Below, piece by piece: positions 32,839 through 39,162 of a stretch of DNA of 64,000 bases. Location: contig NZ_PVYW01000025.1 of assembly GCF_003001675.1 (NCBI RefSeq), positions 80,145 through 144,144 of the forward strand, given 5' to 3'. The position numbers and the translations under genes are program-made. This DNA comes from Cohnella sp. SGD-V74 (GTDB lineage: Bacteria > Bacillota > Bacilli > Paenibacillales > Paenibacillaceae). A model generated the notes under the pieces. The model saw only the letters and a program-made list of their open reading frames with translations, was not told the origin of the DNA and searched no databases. Within the stretch, counting starts at the first letter, position 1; each line of letters opens with the position of its first letter.

Positions 32839-34236
32839 TTAGGCTAACACTGCGGACTTATTTGTCATGGCTTGCTTTACAGCCAGTGCAATTTTGTGGC
32901 CGACATTGATCGATAATTCATCATAATTAATCTCTGTGCCTTGAAACGAAAGTTGCACGGTACCTGGAGGTACCGTCACATAAATTGCATTTGAAACAGT
33001 TGACCCCGAAATGTCAGGTTTTTGATTCAACAATGGTTGAGCTTTTGATTCACCTGTGGGGTATGAATTCAATTTAAAATTGGATCCTGGAAATCCAGGA
33101 TAATAATTCCCATAAAGTTGATAAGGTAACTCTTCAATAAAATTAGTCACATCTTGAGGAATTTTCTTAATATCGCTCATAATGCTATTGAATTTACCGC
33201 CTACATCACTTAAAACATCATTGAATTTATCGCCTACATTATTAAAAAAATTCTTGTTAATATCAGTCTGAATTTCTGTTTTCTTCGCAATGTCATCAAT
33301 CGTTACTCTGGGAATATCGCCGAATGTATCGCCTAAACTATTAAAAAAATGCTTGTTAATATCGATCTGAATTTCTGTTTTTTTCGCAATGTCATCTATC
33401 ATCCCTCCCGAGTAGACATACCTTCCAGCTTCGCGTCCAAGTTTATCTCCAACCCCACTAAAGTAATACGCCCCAATTGCAGATCCAACTAGCGGTACTC
33501 CCAATGCTCCCAGGATTCCTCCTACAGAACCAAACAATAAATATCCCGCAAGTCCTCCTATTTCTTCATAAAGCTTGCCGGTCCGGTCTTCCGGTGGTGC
33601 ATCGAAGACTTCCATAGTCCGCGTACCGACTTCTAAAGGCTTTGCAAATTTTGTGATACCTTTAATAAACTTTGATAATCCATTAAATTGCCCACTATTT
33701 AATGCTAAGTCAAACCTAGTTTCCCTCCCCCCGACATTACGCCAATTACGCAAGATCTCTAAATCATCAATTATCGCTTCTGCATATAAATATTTATCCA
33801 TTACATTTTTAGCCATAGATGAAAAATTCTTGATATTTCCCCAATCAACATCAAGTGAATTGGAACTATCCGGATGTTCATTGTCGAAAAATTGGCTTTT
33901 CTCTTGAAAGAACTGGTCTTTCAGTCCGTTACTTGAAATCATCGCAATAGGATTAAAGTCAGATCGCTTAGGATTCTCAGAAAGTACATTCTCCGACACT
34001 GCACCTAAAGAAAGAGTCGCAACTTGCCCATTTAATCTATACAGATTTTTTGCTATCCTCTCGGTCTGTGGTATTACTCTTTCCGTTAATCGTGGAACAG
34101 GATTAGCTCGTATACGTCCCAACTTCTCCGTCCGCCTTTGAAGCCTCTCCAAATAGTTGTCGATAGTCTTAAATGTCTGCTCTGTGTGAGCTAATCCATC
34201 AGCATTAATCGCCACTTCTTGTCGATTTCCAGCCAC
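32839..34236 (-). CDS. short tape measure protein (XkdO position)
   Basis: A 465-residue protein between the frameshifted chaperone and xkdP, the place of the tape measure. It has a helical N-terminus (EQTFKTIDNYLERLQRRTEK), one hydrophobic Gly-rich stretch near residues 225-265 (LAGYLLFGSVGGILGALGVP), and a C-terminus IYVTVPPGTVQLSFQGTEIN ... NVGHKIALAVKQAM, which recalls the end of phage tape measures. It contains a 33-residue duplication. PBSX-type tape measures usually exceed 1,000 residues, so this one predicts a very short tail (about 70 nm at 0.15 nm per residue). It is notably AT-richer than the sheath and tube genes. The start is a GTG at 34236 directly behind the chaperone stop. I assign it by position and tail; sequence signatures are weak. 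Confidence 0.65.
   Translation of the reverse strand: MAGNRQEVAINADGLAHTEQTFKTIDNYLERLQRRTEKLGRIRANPVPRLTERVIPQTERIAKNLYRLNGQVATLSLGAVSENVLSENPKRSDFNPIAMISSNGLKDQFFQEKSQFFDNEHPDSSNSLDVDWGNIKNFSSMAKNVMDKYLYAEAIIDDLEILRNWRNVGGRETRFDLALNSGQFNGLSKFIKGITKFAKPLEVGTRTMEVFDAPPEDRTGKLYEEIGGLAGYLLFGSVGGILGALGVPLVGSAIGAYYFSGVGDKLGREAGRYVYSGGMIDDIAKKTEIQIDINKHFFNSLGDTFGDIPRVTIDDIAKKTEIQTDINKNFFNNVGDKFNDVLSDVGGKFNSIMSDIKKIPQDVTNFIEELPYQLYGNYYPGFPGSNFKLNSYPTGESKAQPLLNQKPDISGSTVSNAIYVTVPPGTVQLSFQGTEINYDELSINVGHKIALAVKQAMTNKSAVLA
33228..33401 (-). repeat. 99-bp in-frame duplication inside the tape measure gene
   Basis: Two copies start 99 bases apart (33228-33302 and 33327-33401). Each encodes IDDIAKKTEIQ(I/T)DINK(H/N)FFN, a 33-residue period. 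In-frame length changes of this kind fit a protein whose length sets tail length. Confidence 0.7.
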
Positions 34237-34240
34237 ATCC

Positions 34241-34812
34241 TCACCTTCCTTTCCCCGCCGACATTTTGCTTTCCGATTCCCACTCCAGCTCCATACTAGC
34301 CATCAGGAACAACTGCTCGCCGCGAGGCAGGTTCCAGAACTCTCCGGGGCGCAGGTGGTGGCGAACCCACAACGCATGAATCATGCCGGCGAGCGCCCCG
34401 GATCGGATTAGTTTTTTACGTCTTCCAGTTCTGTATTAAAGCCGGATAGATCAAGCACGACATCGCCCAGAGCGGAAAGTTCGCCCGCCAATAAAATACG
34501 CTTGATCACTTCTTCAGCGCTGCTGGCCGAAAACTTGGATAGAAGTTGAGGGTTACCCCAGTTTGGACTCACGGTCGAAGCAGCAATAAGCGACACGTTG
34601 AACATTTCTTCATCCAAATGTGTAGTCGTCTGACCACGCCGCTCTTTGCGCTCCGTGCAGCGTTCGCGGATGCTAAATACCTGCTTGCCGGTCAAACCGC
34701 GCAGCTTCACCGGAATGTCCAGCCGCTCCAGGCGGACGGTGCGCTCGGGGAGCGTGTCGGCGCCAAGCAGCCGCTGCAAAATCTGTTCATCGGTCAATTG
34801 TTCCAAAGACAT
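34241..34812 (-). CDS. tail assembly chaperone, -1 frameshift product (gpGT type)
   Basis: Slippage at A-AAA-AAC (34411-34417) joins the 134-residue XkdN protein to a 56-codon extension in the -1 frame that ends at TGA 34241-34243. This gives about 190 residues. The extension reads LIRSGALAGMIHALWVRHHL then RPGEFWNLPRGEQLFLMASM, which is the type of conserved second domain found in tail chaperone fusions: it recruits the tape measure during tube assembly. The next gene (tape measure) starts 5 bases after this stop. No ribosome binding site precedes the extension itself, which fits access by frameshift only. This follows the rule known for lambda G-GT and widely for phage tails. Confidence 0.8.
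34408..34812 (-). CDS. xkdN: tail assembly chaperone XkdN (zero-frame product, gpG type)
   Basis: A 134-residue protein of the XkdN family: EQLTDEQILQRLLGADTLPE at the start, then RLDIPVKLRGLTGKQVFSIR and the late stretch EEVIKRILLAGELSALGDVV. It coats the tape measure during tail tube polymerisation. It terminates at TAA directly after the slippery heptamer. It lies 19 bases after the tube gene, with a GAGGA site. Confidence 0.9.
   Translation of the reverse strand: MSLEQLTDEQILQRLLGADTLPERTVRLERLDIPVKLRGLTGKQVFSIRERCTERKERRGQTTTHLDEEMFNVSLIAASTVSPNWGNPQLLSKFSASSAEEVIKRILLAGELSALGDVVLDLSGFNTELEDVKN
34411..34417 (-). promoter_or_regulatory. programmed -1 frameshift site A-AAA-AAC
   Basis: On the coding strand the codons are GTA AAA AAC TAA. 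The heptamer A AAA AAC is in exact X-XXY-YYZ register, immediately before the zero-frame stop. After slippage the frame stays open for 56 codons. GC-rich complementary stretches downstream (CGGGGCGCTCGCCGGC region, 34385-34402) could form the stimulatory hairpin. Confidence 0.85.
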
Positions 34813-34831
34813 GTTTTCGTTCCTCCTTTTC

Positions 34832-35239
34832 TTAACCCGCTACGATCGGATCGAGCAGACGATACCCTTCGAAGGTGAACGCCGTCTCTTCCGCGACTTC
34901 CTCGCCGGCCGTCCAGTTCGCCAACTGGATTTTGTCCGGCACGCAATTGAGCAGTTCGATGCGCTCGAAGCCGTAAGCCTCCGGATCGGACAGCTTGTTG
35001 ATGATGTTGAACTTGGCAAAACCGCGGCTGATCATATCGCTGGTCACCTTGTAACCGCTCATCGTGCCTGTGCCCTTCTTCGTGCCGAGCTTGTGAACGG
35101 TCCATTCCATGCCCGCCAGCTTCAGCTCCCGCTTCTCCACCTCGACGGAGGCTTCCAGCTTGTTGATATTCGTCTGCCACACCCCGTCGATAAACACTTG
35201 CCCGTACGTCCCGAGAATCGCTCTTGTCGGATCCATCAT
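34832..35239 (-). CDS. xkdM: tail tube (core) protein XkdM
   Basis: A 135-residue inner tube protein. ARAILGTYGQVFIDGVWQTN lies at the start, ELKLAGMEWTVHKLGTKKGT in the middle, and GEEVAEETAFTFEGYRLLDP at the end, typical of XkdM/phage core tail proteins. It polymerises as rings inside the sheath. It follows the sheath gene by 15 bases, with a strong AGGGGGAACGAGGA-type site. Confidence 0.93.
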   Translation of the reverse strand: MMDPTRAILGTYGQVFIDGVWQTNINKLEASVEVEKRELKLAGMEWTVHKLGTKKGTGTMSGYKVTSDMISRGFAKFNIINKLSDPEAYGFERIELLNCVPDKIQLANWTAGEEVAEETAFTFEGYRLLDPIVAG

Positions 35240-35254
35240 GTTCCTCGTTCCCCC

Positions 35255-36703
35255 TTATCGCACGATAAACGTGCTGAAAATTTGTTCCATAACGTCCGTC
35301 AGACGAGCTTCCCATTTCAGGAAAACCTGGTCCGGCTCCGGCGTGAATTCCGGATCGACGTATACGTCGTAGCCTTCGGCTTCGATGACGCCCGCTTGGG
35401 CGAGAGATTGCATGTATTGCTTGCAGGCGCTGATCAAGGCCAGTCGGCCTTCCTCCGAGTTGTTCACCTTACCGATATAAGAATCCTCGGCCGTCCGCTG
35501 CAGATCGGAGTTAATGCTGTCCATCACGCGGATCGTGCGGATTTTTTTCCACGGATTGTTCTGGCCTTCGCGCAGCGTGACGAGGCTGTTGATTCCCCGA
35601 AGCGCTTTAACGAGACGACCGTCATGTACGAGCAGGAAAACCCCGCCGCGAACCGCCTGCTCCTGTTCCGCCCTTGTCCAGCGACGCGTCACGTCCTCGA
35701 ACGGAGACGGAGCATACGTGACAGACTGGCTCAGTCCTTGGCCTGCGATCAGGCCGGCGACATAAGCGGCTACTTGAGCGGAGCTGTAGACCGCGTCTCC
35801 AAGCTTCGCCCCCGTCGCGACGTTAACGATGCCTTCGTGATTCAGCGCAGCGCTGCGAGCAATGGCTTTCGCGACCGCGTCGGCCGCCGTATCGTCCGCA
35901 GCAGAGCCGCCGAGGACGGCGATTACACCTTTGCCTTCGTTGCGCAGACGGCTAACCCAAGCCGACACGCTGGCATGAAGAGAAGCGTCGGACACGCCGT
36001 CCAGAGCGATCACGTTAAATTCCTGCGTCTCGAAAGCGGCCAGCGCGTCCAGATAGTCCGCATTCGCCAGGCCGGAAATTCCGGAATCCCCACCGCTCAG
36101 AGAAACGCCGGATACGTTGGCGAGTACGCCGCTGCCCTCGGCCAATTTCTCGGCTGAAATCCACAGGTTGCCCGAATCGCTGTTAATGGCGTCCGCCGCC
36201 GCTTGAATCGAATCGCCGTCGAACGTAAACGTCCGCAGAAGCGTCGTGCCTTCGAACAGCTTCAAGTCTTTTTTCGCCGCGTCGACCGCATTGGCTTGAA
36301 CCGTCGCCTTAAAACCGTTGCCCCGGGCGCCCGGATACTTCGCCGTCAGCTTCAGCACGCTCGCCGGAGTTCCGGCCGTATCGGCCAAAGTCAGCTCGGA
36401 AGCGGACGCGCCGCTTGCCGCCAGGCGATAGGCGATAACCTTCTTCGCCCCGCCGAGCAGAGCCAATCGAATCGCGCGGTATGCAGTTGCTCCGTCCGCT
36501 TCCGATCTCGTGAACGCGTTCGCCGCTTCGGCTTCGCTGGCAATTTCCACGAATCCGTTAACCGGGCCCCAATGCGCTCTTACCGGGACAATCGCCGTTC
36601 CTCTTGCTCCCGGTTGAATCGCGGCCGTCGCCGCTGCCCGAAATGTCATATAAAATCCCGGCAATACTGGTTTGTCCGTCGTGCTCCAAGTTCCTCCCGC
36701 CAT
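35255..36703 (-). CDS. xkdK: contractile tail sheath protein XkdK
   Basis: A 482-residue sheath. The N-terminus LPGFYMTFRAAATAAIQPGA and VPVRAHWGPVNGFVEIASEA are the family start. The C-terminal half carries the conserved sheath core (YAPSPFEDVTRRWTRAEQEQ, LREGQNNPWKKIRTIRVMDS, VNNSEEGRLALISACKQYMQ). This is the protein that contracts and drives the tube into the target cell. Its presence, with baseplate J, makes this a contractile particle. Confidence 0.95.
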   Translation of the reverse strand: MAGGTWSTTDKPVLPGFYMTFRAAATAAIQPGARGTAIVPVRAHWGPVNGFVEIASEAEAANAFTRSEADGATAYRAIRLALLGGAKKVIAYRLAASGASASELTLADTAGTPASVLKLTAKYPGARGNGFKATVQANAVDAAKKDLKLFEGTTLLRTFTFDGDSIQAAADAINSDSGNLWISAEKLAEGSGVLANVSGVSLSGGDSGISGLANADYLDALAAFETQEFNVIALDGVSDASLHASVSAWVSRLRNEGKGVIAVLGGSAADDTAADAVAKAIARSAALNHEGIVNVATGAKLGDAVYSSAQVAAYVAGLIAGQGLSQSVTYAPSPFEDVTRRWTRAEQEQAVRGGVFLLVHDGRLVKALRGINSLVTLREGQNNPWKKIRTIRVMDSINSDLQRTAEDSYIGKVNNSEEGRLALISACKQYMQSLAQAGVIEAEGYDVYVDPEFTPEPDQVFLKWEARLTDVMEQIFSTFIVR

Positions 36704-36704
36704 C

Positions 36705-36890
36705 TTACAACACCTTCCCTTTCAGAAATTGGCCGACCAGGCGTTTGGCCTCGTCGACGGTAAATTCGTTCTTGCCTGCAGAGTGCAGCGCCCCGGCTAC
36801 GGCCTCGGGCCTGACACGGAACAGTTCGTCCGCATGTTGAATGAGTTCATCCCGGGCGTATGCCGCCTCGGGCGCTTTCTTGTTGGCCAT
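36705..36890 (-). CDS. small protein upstream of the sheath, XkzB/YqzN-like
   Basis: A 61-residue protein, MANKKAPEAAYARDELIQHA then DELFRVRPEAVAGALHSAG, ending VGQFLKGKVL. Short proteins of this type (YqzN/YkzM/XkzB) precede the sheath gene in PBSX-like loci. ATG 36890 has GAGGTGG five bases before it; a longer frame from 36908 has no site. The function is unknown; a sheath start or collar role is guesswork. Confidence 0.75.
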   Translation of the reverse strand: MANKKAPEAAYARDELIQHADELFRVRPEAVAGALHSAGKNEFTVDEAKRLVGQFLKGKVL

Positions 36891-36904
36891 CCGTTCCACC
36901 TCGT

Positions 36905-37750
36905 TCATGAATTTGGATTCGGTTGAAAATTTACTTCCCGCATCAGCGGGCCTTGCTCGGCATAACGTTCGATTTTACGCGAGAAGGTGACAAGAATCTG
37001 TCCCTCTGTCATCGCGTCCCGTGCCAGATCGACGCTTGGCGTCAGCACGGTCAGGTACCGCCGTTCCGGCAGGCTGAGCGGAATTTTCACAGCTTCGCTC
37101 AAGCTTTGCGCAAGCGCGGCGGCCGTCATCGTCTGCTCGTTCACCGTTCGTCCGACCACATGTCCGATCGCCTTTTTGCGGACCTCGATCGTTGAGGCTC
37201 TGGAGCCCGCGACCGTCTCGATGCCTTCCCATCTCCAGAGGATGGAAGGGCGTTCGTAGTTCGCCGGCCATCTGCCGCTGTAAGCTTGCCAATCGGAATC
37301 CCCCAATGTATCGAGCGTCCAATCGCAGATCGCATCCAGCCAATCGTCCTGCACCGTCTCCTGAGCGGTTCGAGCCCCGATCACGGAGAAACGAAGTCCC
37401 CTCGTAATGACTTCGCGGTCCGCATCGGCCTTGTCTGGACCGACTGTGCCTTCGTAACGGCACGTGAACTCGACTAACGAATCGGGATCGACGAGAGCTT
37501 GTCCGTCGAGTGCCTCGACGATCAGATCGGACAGTTCGTCCACTTCGGAAAAATCCGACTGCTGCGCTGCGCTGGGCCAGCATTCGAACAAAGTCGTGAT
37601 CCCCGTCCAATCGGTATCCGTCGACTCCGTCCCTTGGATGAGAAGAATGTAAGGCTTGTCCAAGGTCGATGCCGATTCGTGGGCCTCGAAGATGCGCCCG
37701 CCGATGGATGAAATCTGCTGACTCAGCCTCTCTCGAATGCCGGCTCTCAT
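36905..37750 (-). CDS. tail completion or terminator-like protein, first large gene of the tail operon
   Basis: A 281-residue protein I do not recognise by sequence. It has no membrane or signal segment. In PBSX the genes just before the sheath (xkdI, xkdJ) encode head-tail joining and tail-completion proteins, and this gene holds that place. A tailocin needs a terminator to cap tube and sheath, so this is the natural candidate. Features seen include RFSVIGARTAQETVQDDWLD and a C-terminal LVTFSRKIERYAEQGPLMRE. It starts four bases into the stop of a 14-codon leader (ATGA). Confidence 0.55.
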   Translation of the reverse strand: MRAGIRERLSQQISSIGGRIFEAHESASTLDKPYILLIQGTESTDTDWTGITTLFECWPSAAQQSDFSEVDELSDLIVEALDGQALVDPDSLVEFTCRYEGTVGPDKADADREVITRGLRFSVIGARTAQETVQDDWLDAICDWTLDTLGDSDWQAYSGRWPANYERPSILWRWEGIETVAGSRASTIEVRKKAIGHVVGRTVNEQTMTAAALAQSLSEAVKIPLSLPERRYLTVLTPSVDLARDAMTEGQILVTFSRKIERYAEQGPLMREVNFQPNPNS

Positions 37751-37791
37751 GGGAGCGCCTCACGGCTGTAGAAAGATGAGATCATGGCCAT
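37747..37791 (-). CDS. 14-residue leader peptide coupled to the tail operon
   Basis: MAMISSFYSREALP, with AGGAGG eight to nine bases before ATG 37791, ending in TGA that overlaps the ATG of the next gene (ATGA). It carries the best binding site of the region, so ribosomes probably load here and pass on to the 281-residue gene. It may be a coupling leader or the remains of a lost head gene. Confidence 0.45.
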   Translation of the reverse strand: MAMISSFYSREALP

Positions 37792-37858
37792 GTTTTCAAC
37801 CTCCTGGTCTTTCAAAATGTTCCTCTCACCCTTAAGTGGCAACCGTACGACAAACCGT

Positions 37859-38425
37859 CTAGCCGACGAGAATATGGATGCTGCCAACGTTGCCGTCGAC
37901 TTTGCGCTGAGCGCGGACCATGTAGGTGCCGACGCTGGATTTGCTGATGTTCAGCATGGCGGCGATCTCCGCGAAGGAGAAGCATTCACCGTGGGCCAGC
38001 GTGTAGCAGCTTCGCTCGCGCTCGGTCAGTCCGCGGAAGGCGGCTTCGAGGCGAAATCGGCCGGCCTCGTCGGCCGGCTGTTCCGGCTCGGCAGCCTCCC
38101 ATAAGGAAGAGGAAGGCAGATTGAGCGGATCGGTCGGCACCTCGCGCTGGTAGCCCGCCCGCCGCTCGATGCCGCGCCGACTCCCCGGCCTTCTTCCCGT
38201 CTCCAGCCATTCGATTACATAGGAGCAACTGGCGATCATCTCCATAATGAGACTGCGATCTTTATCGAGCGCCAGCAGCGCGTTCATCTCCTCCAGCGTG
38301 CGGACAGGTTCCATTCGAGCGATGCGTACAGTCAGTTCGTCCGCTTTGCGAAGCAGTTCGCGCCTCGTCTCGACGTAGCTCTCCAACGTTGCGGCTCCCA
38401 GATTCGTAATGCGATTGATCTTCAT
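37859..38425 (-). CDS. sigma-70 region 4-like late activator (Xpf-like)
   Basis: A 188-residue protein. The N-terminal 75 residues are helical (AATLESYVETRRELLRKADE). After a linker, the C-terminal 70 residues form a sigma region 4 helix-turn-helix (LTERERSCYTLAHGECFSFA, then EIAAMLNISKSSVGTYMVRA). PBSX Xpf has this type of domain and turns on the late (tail) genes. ATG 38425 has AAAGGAG 8 bases upstream; a longer frame from 38461 runs into the operator. It is transcribed from the repressor-controlled promoter at 38562-38590 and lies just before the tail operon, so it is the likely switch. Confidence 0.8.
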   Translation of the reverse strand: MKINRITNLGAATLESYVETRRELLRKADELTVRIARMEPVRTLEEMNALLALDKDRSLIMEMIASCSYVIEWLETGRRPGSRRGIERRAGYQREVPTDPLNLPSSSLWEAAEPEQPADEAGRFRLEAAFRGLTERERSCYTLAHGECFSFAEIAAMLNISKSSVGTYMVRAQRKVDGNVGSIHILVG

Positions 38426-38445
38426 GGAATCACTCCTTTTATGAT

Positions 38446-38462
38446 TTTGCCATTTTGGCAAA
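38446..38462 (-). promoter_or_regulatory. repressor operator O1 (17-bp palindrome)
   Basis: TTTGCCA-TTT-TGGCAAA, a perfect 7-3-7 palindrome just upstream of the binding site of the sigma-like gene, more than 100 bases from the other three copies. It could act as a roadblock or looping site. Confidence 0.75.
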
Positions 38463-38529
38463 CTACAAAGAAAAAAACTCGTCTTTTCAATTCCTACTAA
38501 TTTCTCGTTATTCCCCTCTCCCTTAAATA

Positions 38530-38543
38530 CGAACTTATGTTCT
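38530..38543 (-). promoter_or_regulatory. LexA-like box in the activator leader
   Basis: CGAACTTATGTTCT fits the Bacillus SOS box CGAACRNRYGTTCG at 12 of 14 positions. It lies about 20 bases after the -10 box of the leftward promoter, within the transcribed leader. Confidence 0.6.
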
Positions 38544-38561
38544 TATTTTGGAGATAGGATC

Positions 38562-38590
38562 ATCATAATTTGCCATTAGGGCAATGTCAA
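38562..38590 (-). promoter_or_regulatory. leftward lytic promoter (TTGACA-N17-TATGAT)
   Basis: On the minus strand TTGACA (38585-38590) and TATGAT (38562-38567) are separated by exactly 17 bases. Operator O2 fills the spacer. Transcription would start near 38555 and reach the sigma-like activator gene. This is the strongest promoter I saw in the window. Confidence 0.85.
38569..38585 (-). promoter_or_regulatory. repressor operator O2, inside the lytic promoter
   Basis: TTTGCCA-TTA-GGGCAAT, a 7-3-7 palindrome with two mismatches, between the -10 and -35 boxes. A bound repressor would block RNA polymerase. Confidence 0.75.
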
Positions 38591-38597
38591 CAATTAT

Positions 38598-38614
38598 TTT
38601 GCCATTTTGGCAAA
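38598..38614 (+). promoter_or_regulatory. repressor operator O3
   Basis: TTTGCCA-TTT-TGGCAAA, identical to O1. It lies 29 bases from O2, just upstream of the -35 box of the lytic promoter and the same distance class from O4. Confidence 0.8.
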
Positions 38615-38622
38615 CCATTCTA

Positions 38623-38650
38623 TTTACCATTTTGGAAATTATGATATACT
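38623..38650 (+). promoter_or_regulatory. repressor promoter overlapped by operator O4
   Basis: O4 is TTTACCA-TTT-TGGAAAT (38623-38639), the weakest copy. A rightward promoter, TTTACC (38623-38628), 16 bases, TATACT (38645-38650), is covered by it at -35. The repressor would thus switch off its own gene at high level, as in lambdoid and PBSX-type switches. Confidence 0.7.
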
Positions 38651-38682
38651 GAATTTAACTTAACAGCAGAAGGAAGATCGGG

Positions 38683-39081
38683 ATGACACTTGGCAATCGC
38701 CTTCGAGAACGCCGGGAGAAGCTGGGCAAGACCCAACTGGAAGCGGCCAGAGGCCTCGGCATCAGCAATGTACAGCTCTCCCGCTACGAATCGGACGACC
38801 GCAAGCCGGACCCTGAGATGCTCGCGCGCTTCGCGGAATATTACCGTACGACGGCGGACTACTTGCTCGGACGCATCGACAACGCTGCGTCGGATGCGGT
38901 GGGAGCTTCCGATATCCGCGAGTACCCGGCATTCGAGGAGTTTATCAACAATCCGGAGCACGGCGTGTTTTTCAAGGATTATTTGAATGCTCCGGAGGAG
39001 CGCAAGGAAGAGATGAGACGCTTCTGGGAATTCATCATGGAGAAGGAGAAGGGCCGCAAGCCCGGAGACCGGCAGAAGTAA
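38683..39081 (+). CDS. XRE-family repressor of the tail locus
   Basis: A 132-residue Cro/CI-type repressor. The N-terminal helix-turn-helix is LGNRLRERREKLGKTQLEAA ... NVQLSRYESDDRKPDPEMLA (about residues 3-60), and the C-terminal half is acidic and helical (FFKDYLNAPEERKEEMRRFW), perhaps for dimerisation. ATG 38683 has AGGAAG about 9 bases upstream. The four palindromes in front of the gene are the natural binding sites. It occupies the place of xre in PBSX. There is no peptidase domain, so inactivation needs a partner; the ImmA-like protease encoded next is the candidate. Confidence 0.92.
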   Translation: MTLGNRLRERREKLGKTQLEAARGLGISNVQLSRYESDDRKPDPEMLARFAEYYRTTADYLLGRIDNAASDAVGASDIREYPAFEEFINNPEHGVFFKDYLNAPEERKEEMRRFWEFIMEKEKGRKPGDRQK

Positions 39082-39094
39082 GCGAACGGACTGC

Positions 39095-39117
39095 AGCCCG
39101 CACGGGCTTTTCTTTTC
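39095..39117 (+). terminator. intrinsic terminator of the repressor gene
   Basis: AGCCCG-CA-CGGGCT followed by TTTCTTTT. It separates the repressor transcript from the protease gene, which therefore has its own promoter and LexA box. Confidence 0.7.
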
Positions 39118-39127
39118 ACCATAAGTA

Positions 39128-39141
39128 CGAACATACATTCG
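39128..39141 (+). promoter_or_regulatory. LexA-like (SOS) box before the protease gene
   Basis: CGAACATACATTCG matches CGAACRNRYGTTCG at 13 of 14 positions (one G to A). It lies 22 bases upstream of the protease start, a normal place for LexA control. Confidence 0.7.
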
Positions 39142-39162
39142 TAAAAGTCGAGGTTTAAGCCA

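Noticed and set aside
34646..36157. A 503-codon plus-strand frame over the tube and sheath genes
   Set aside because: Composition is that of an antisense shadow; the minus-strand proteins are clearly XkdM and XkdK.
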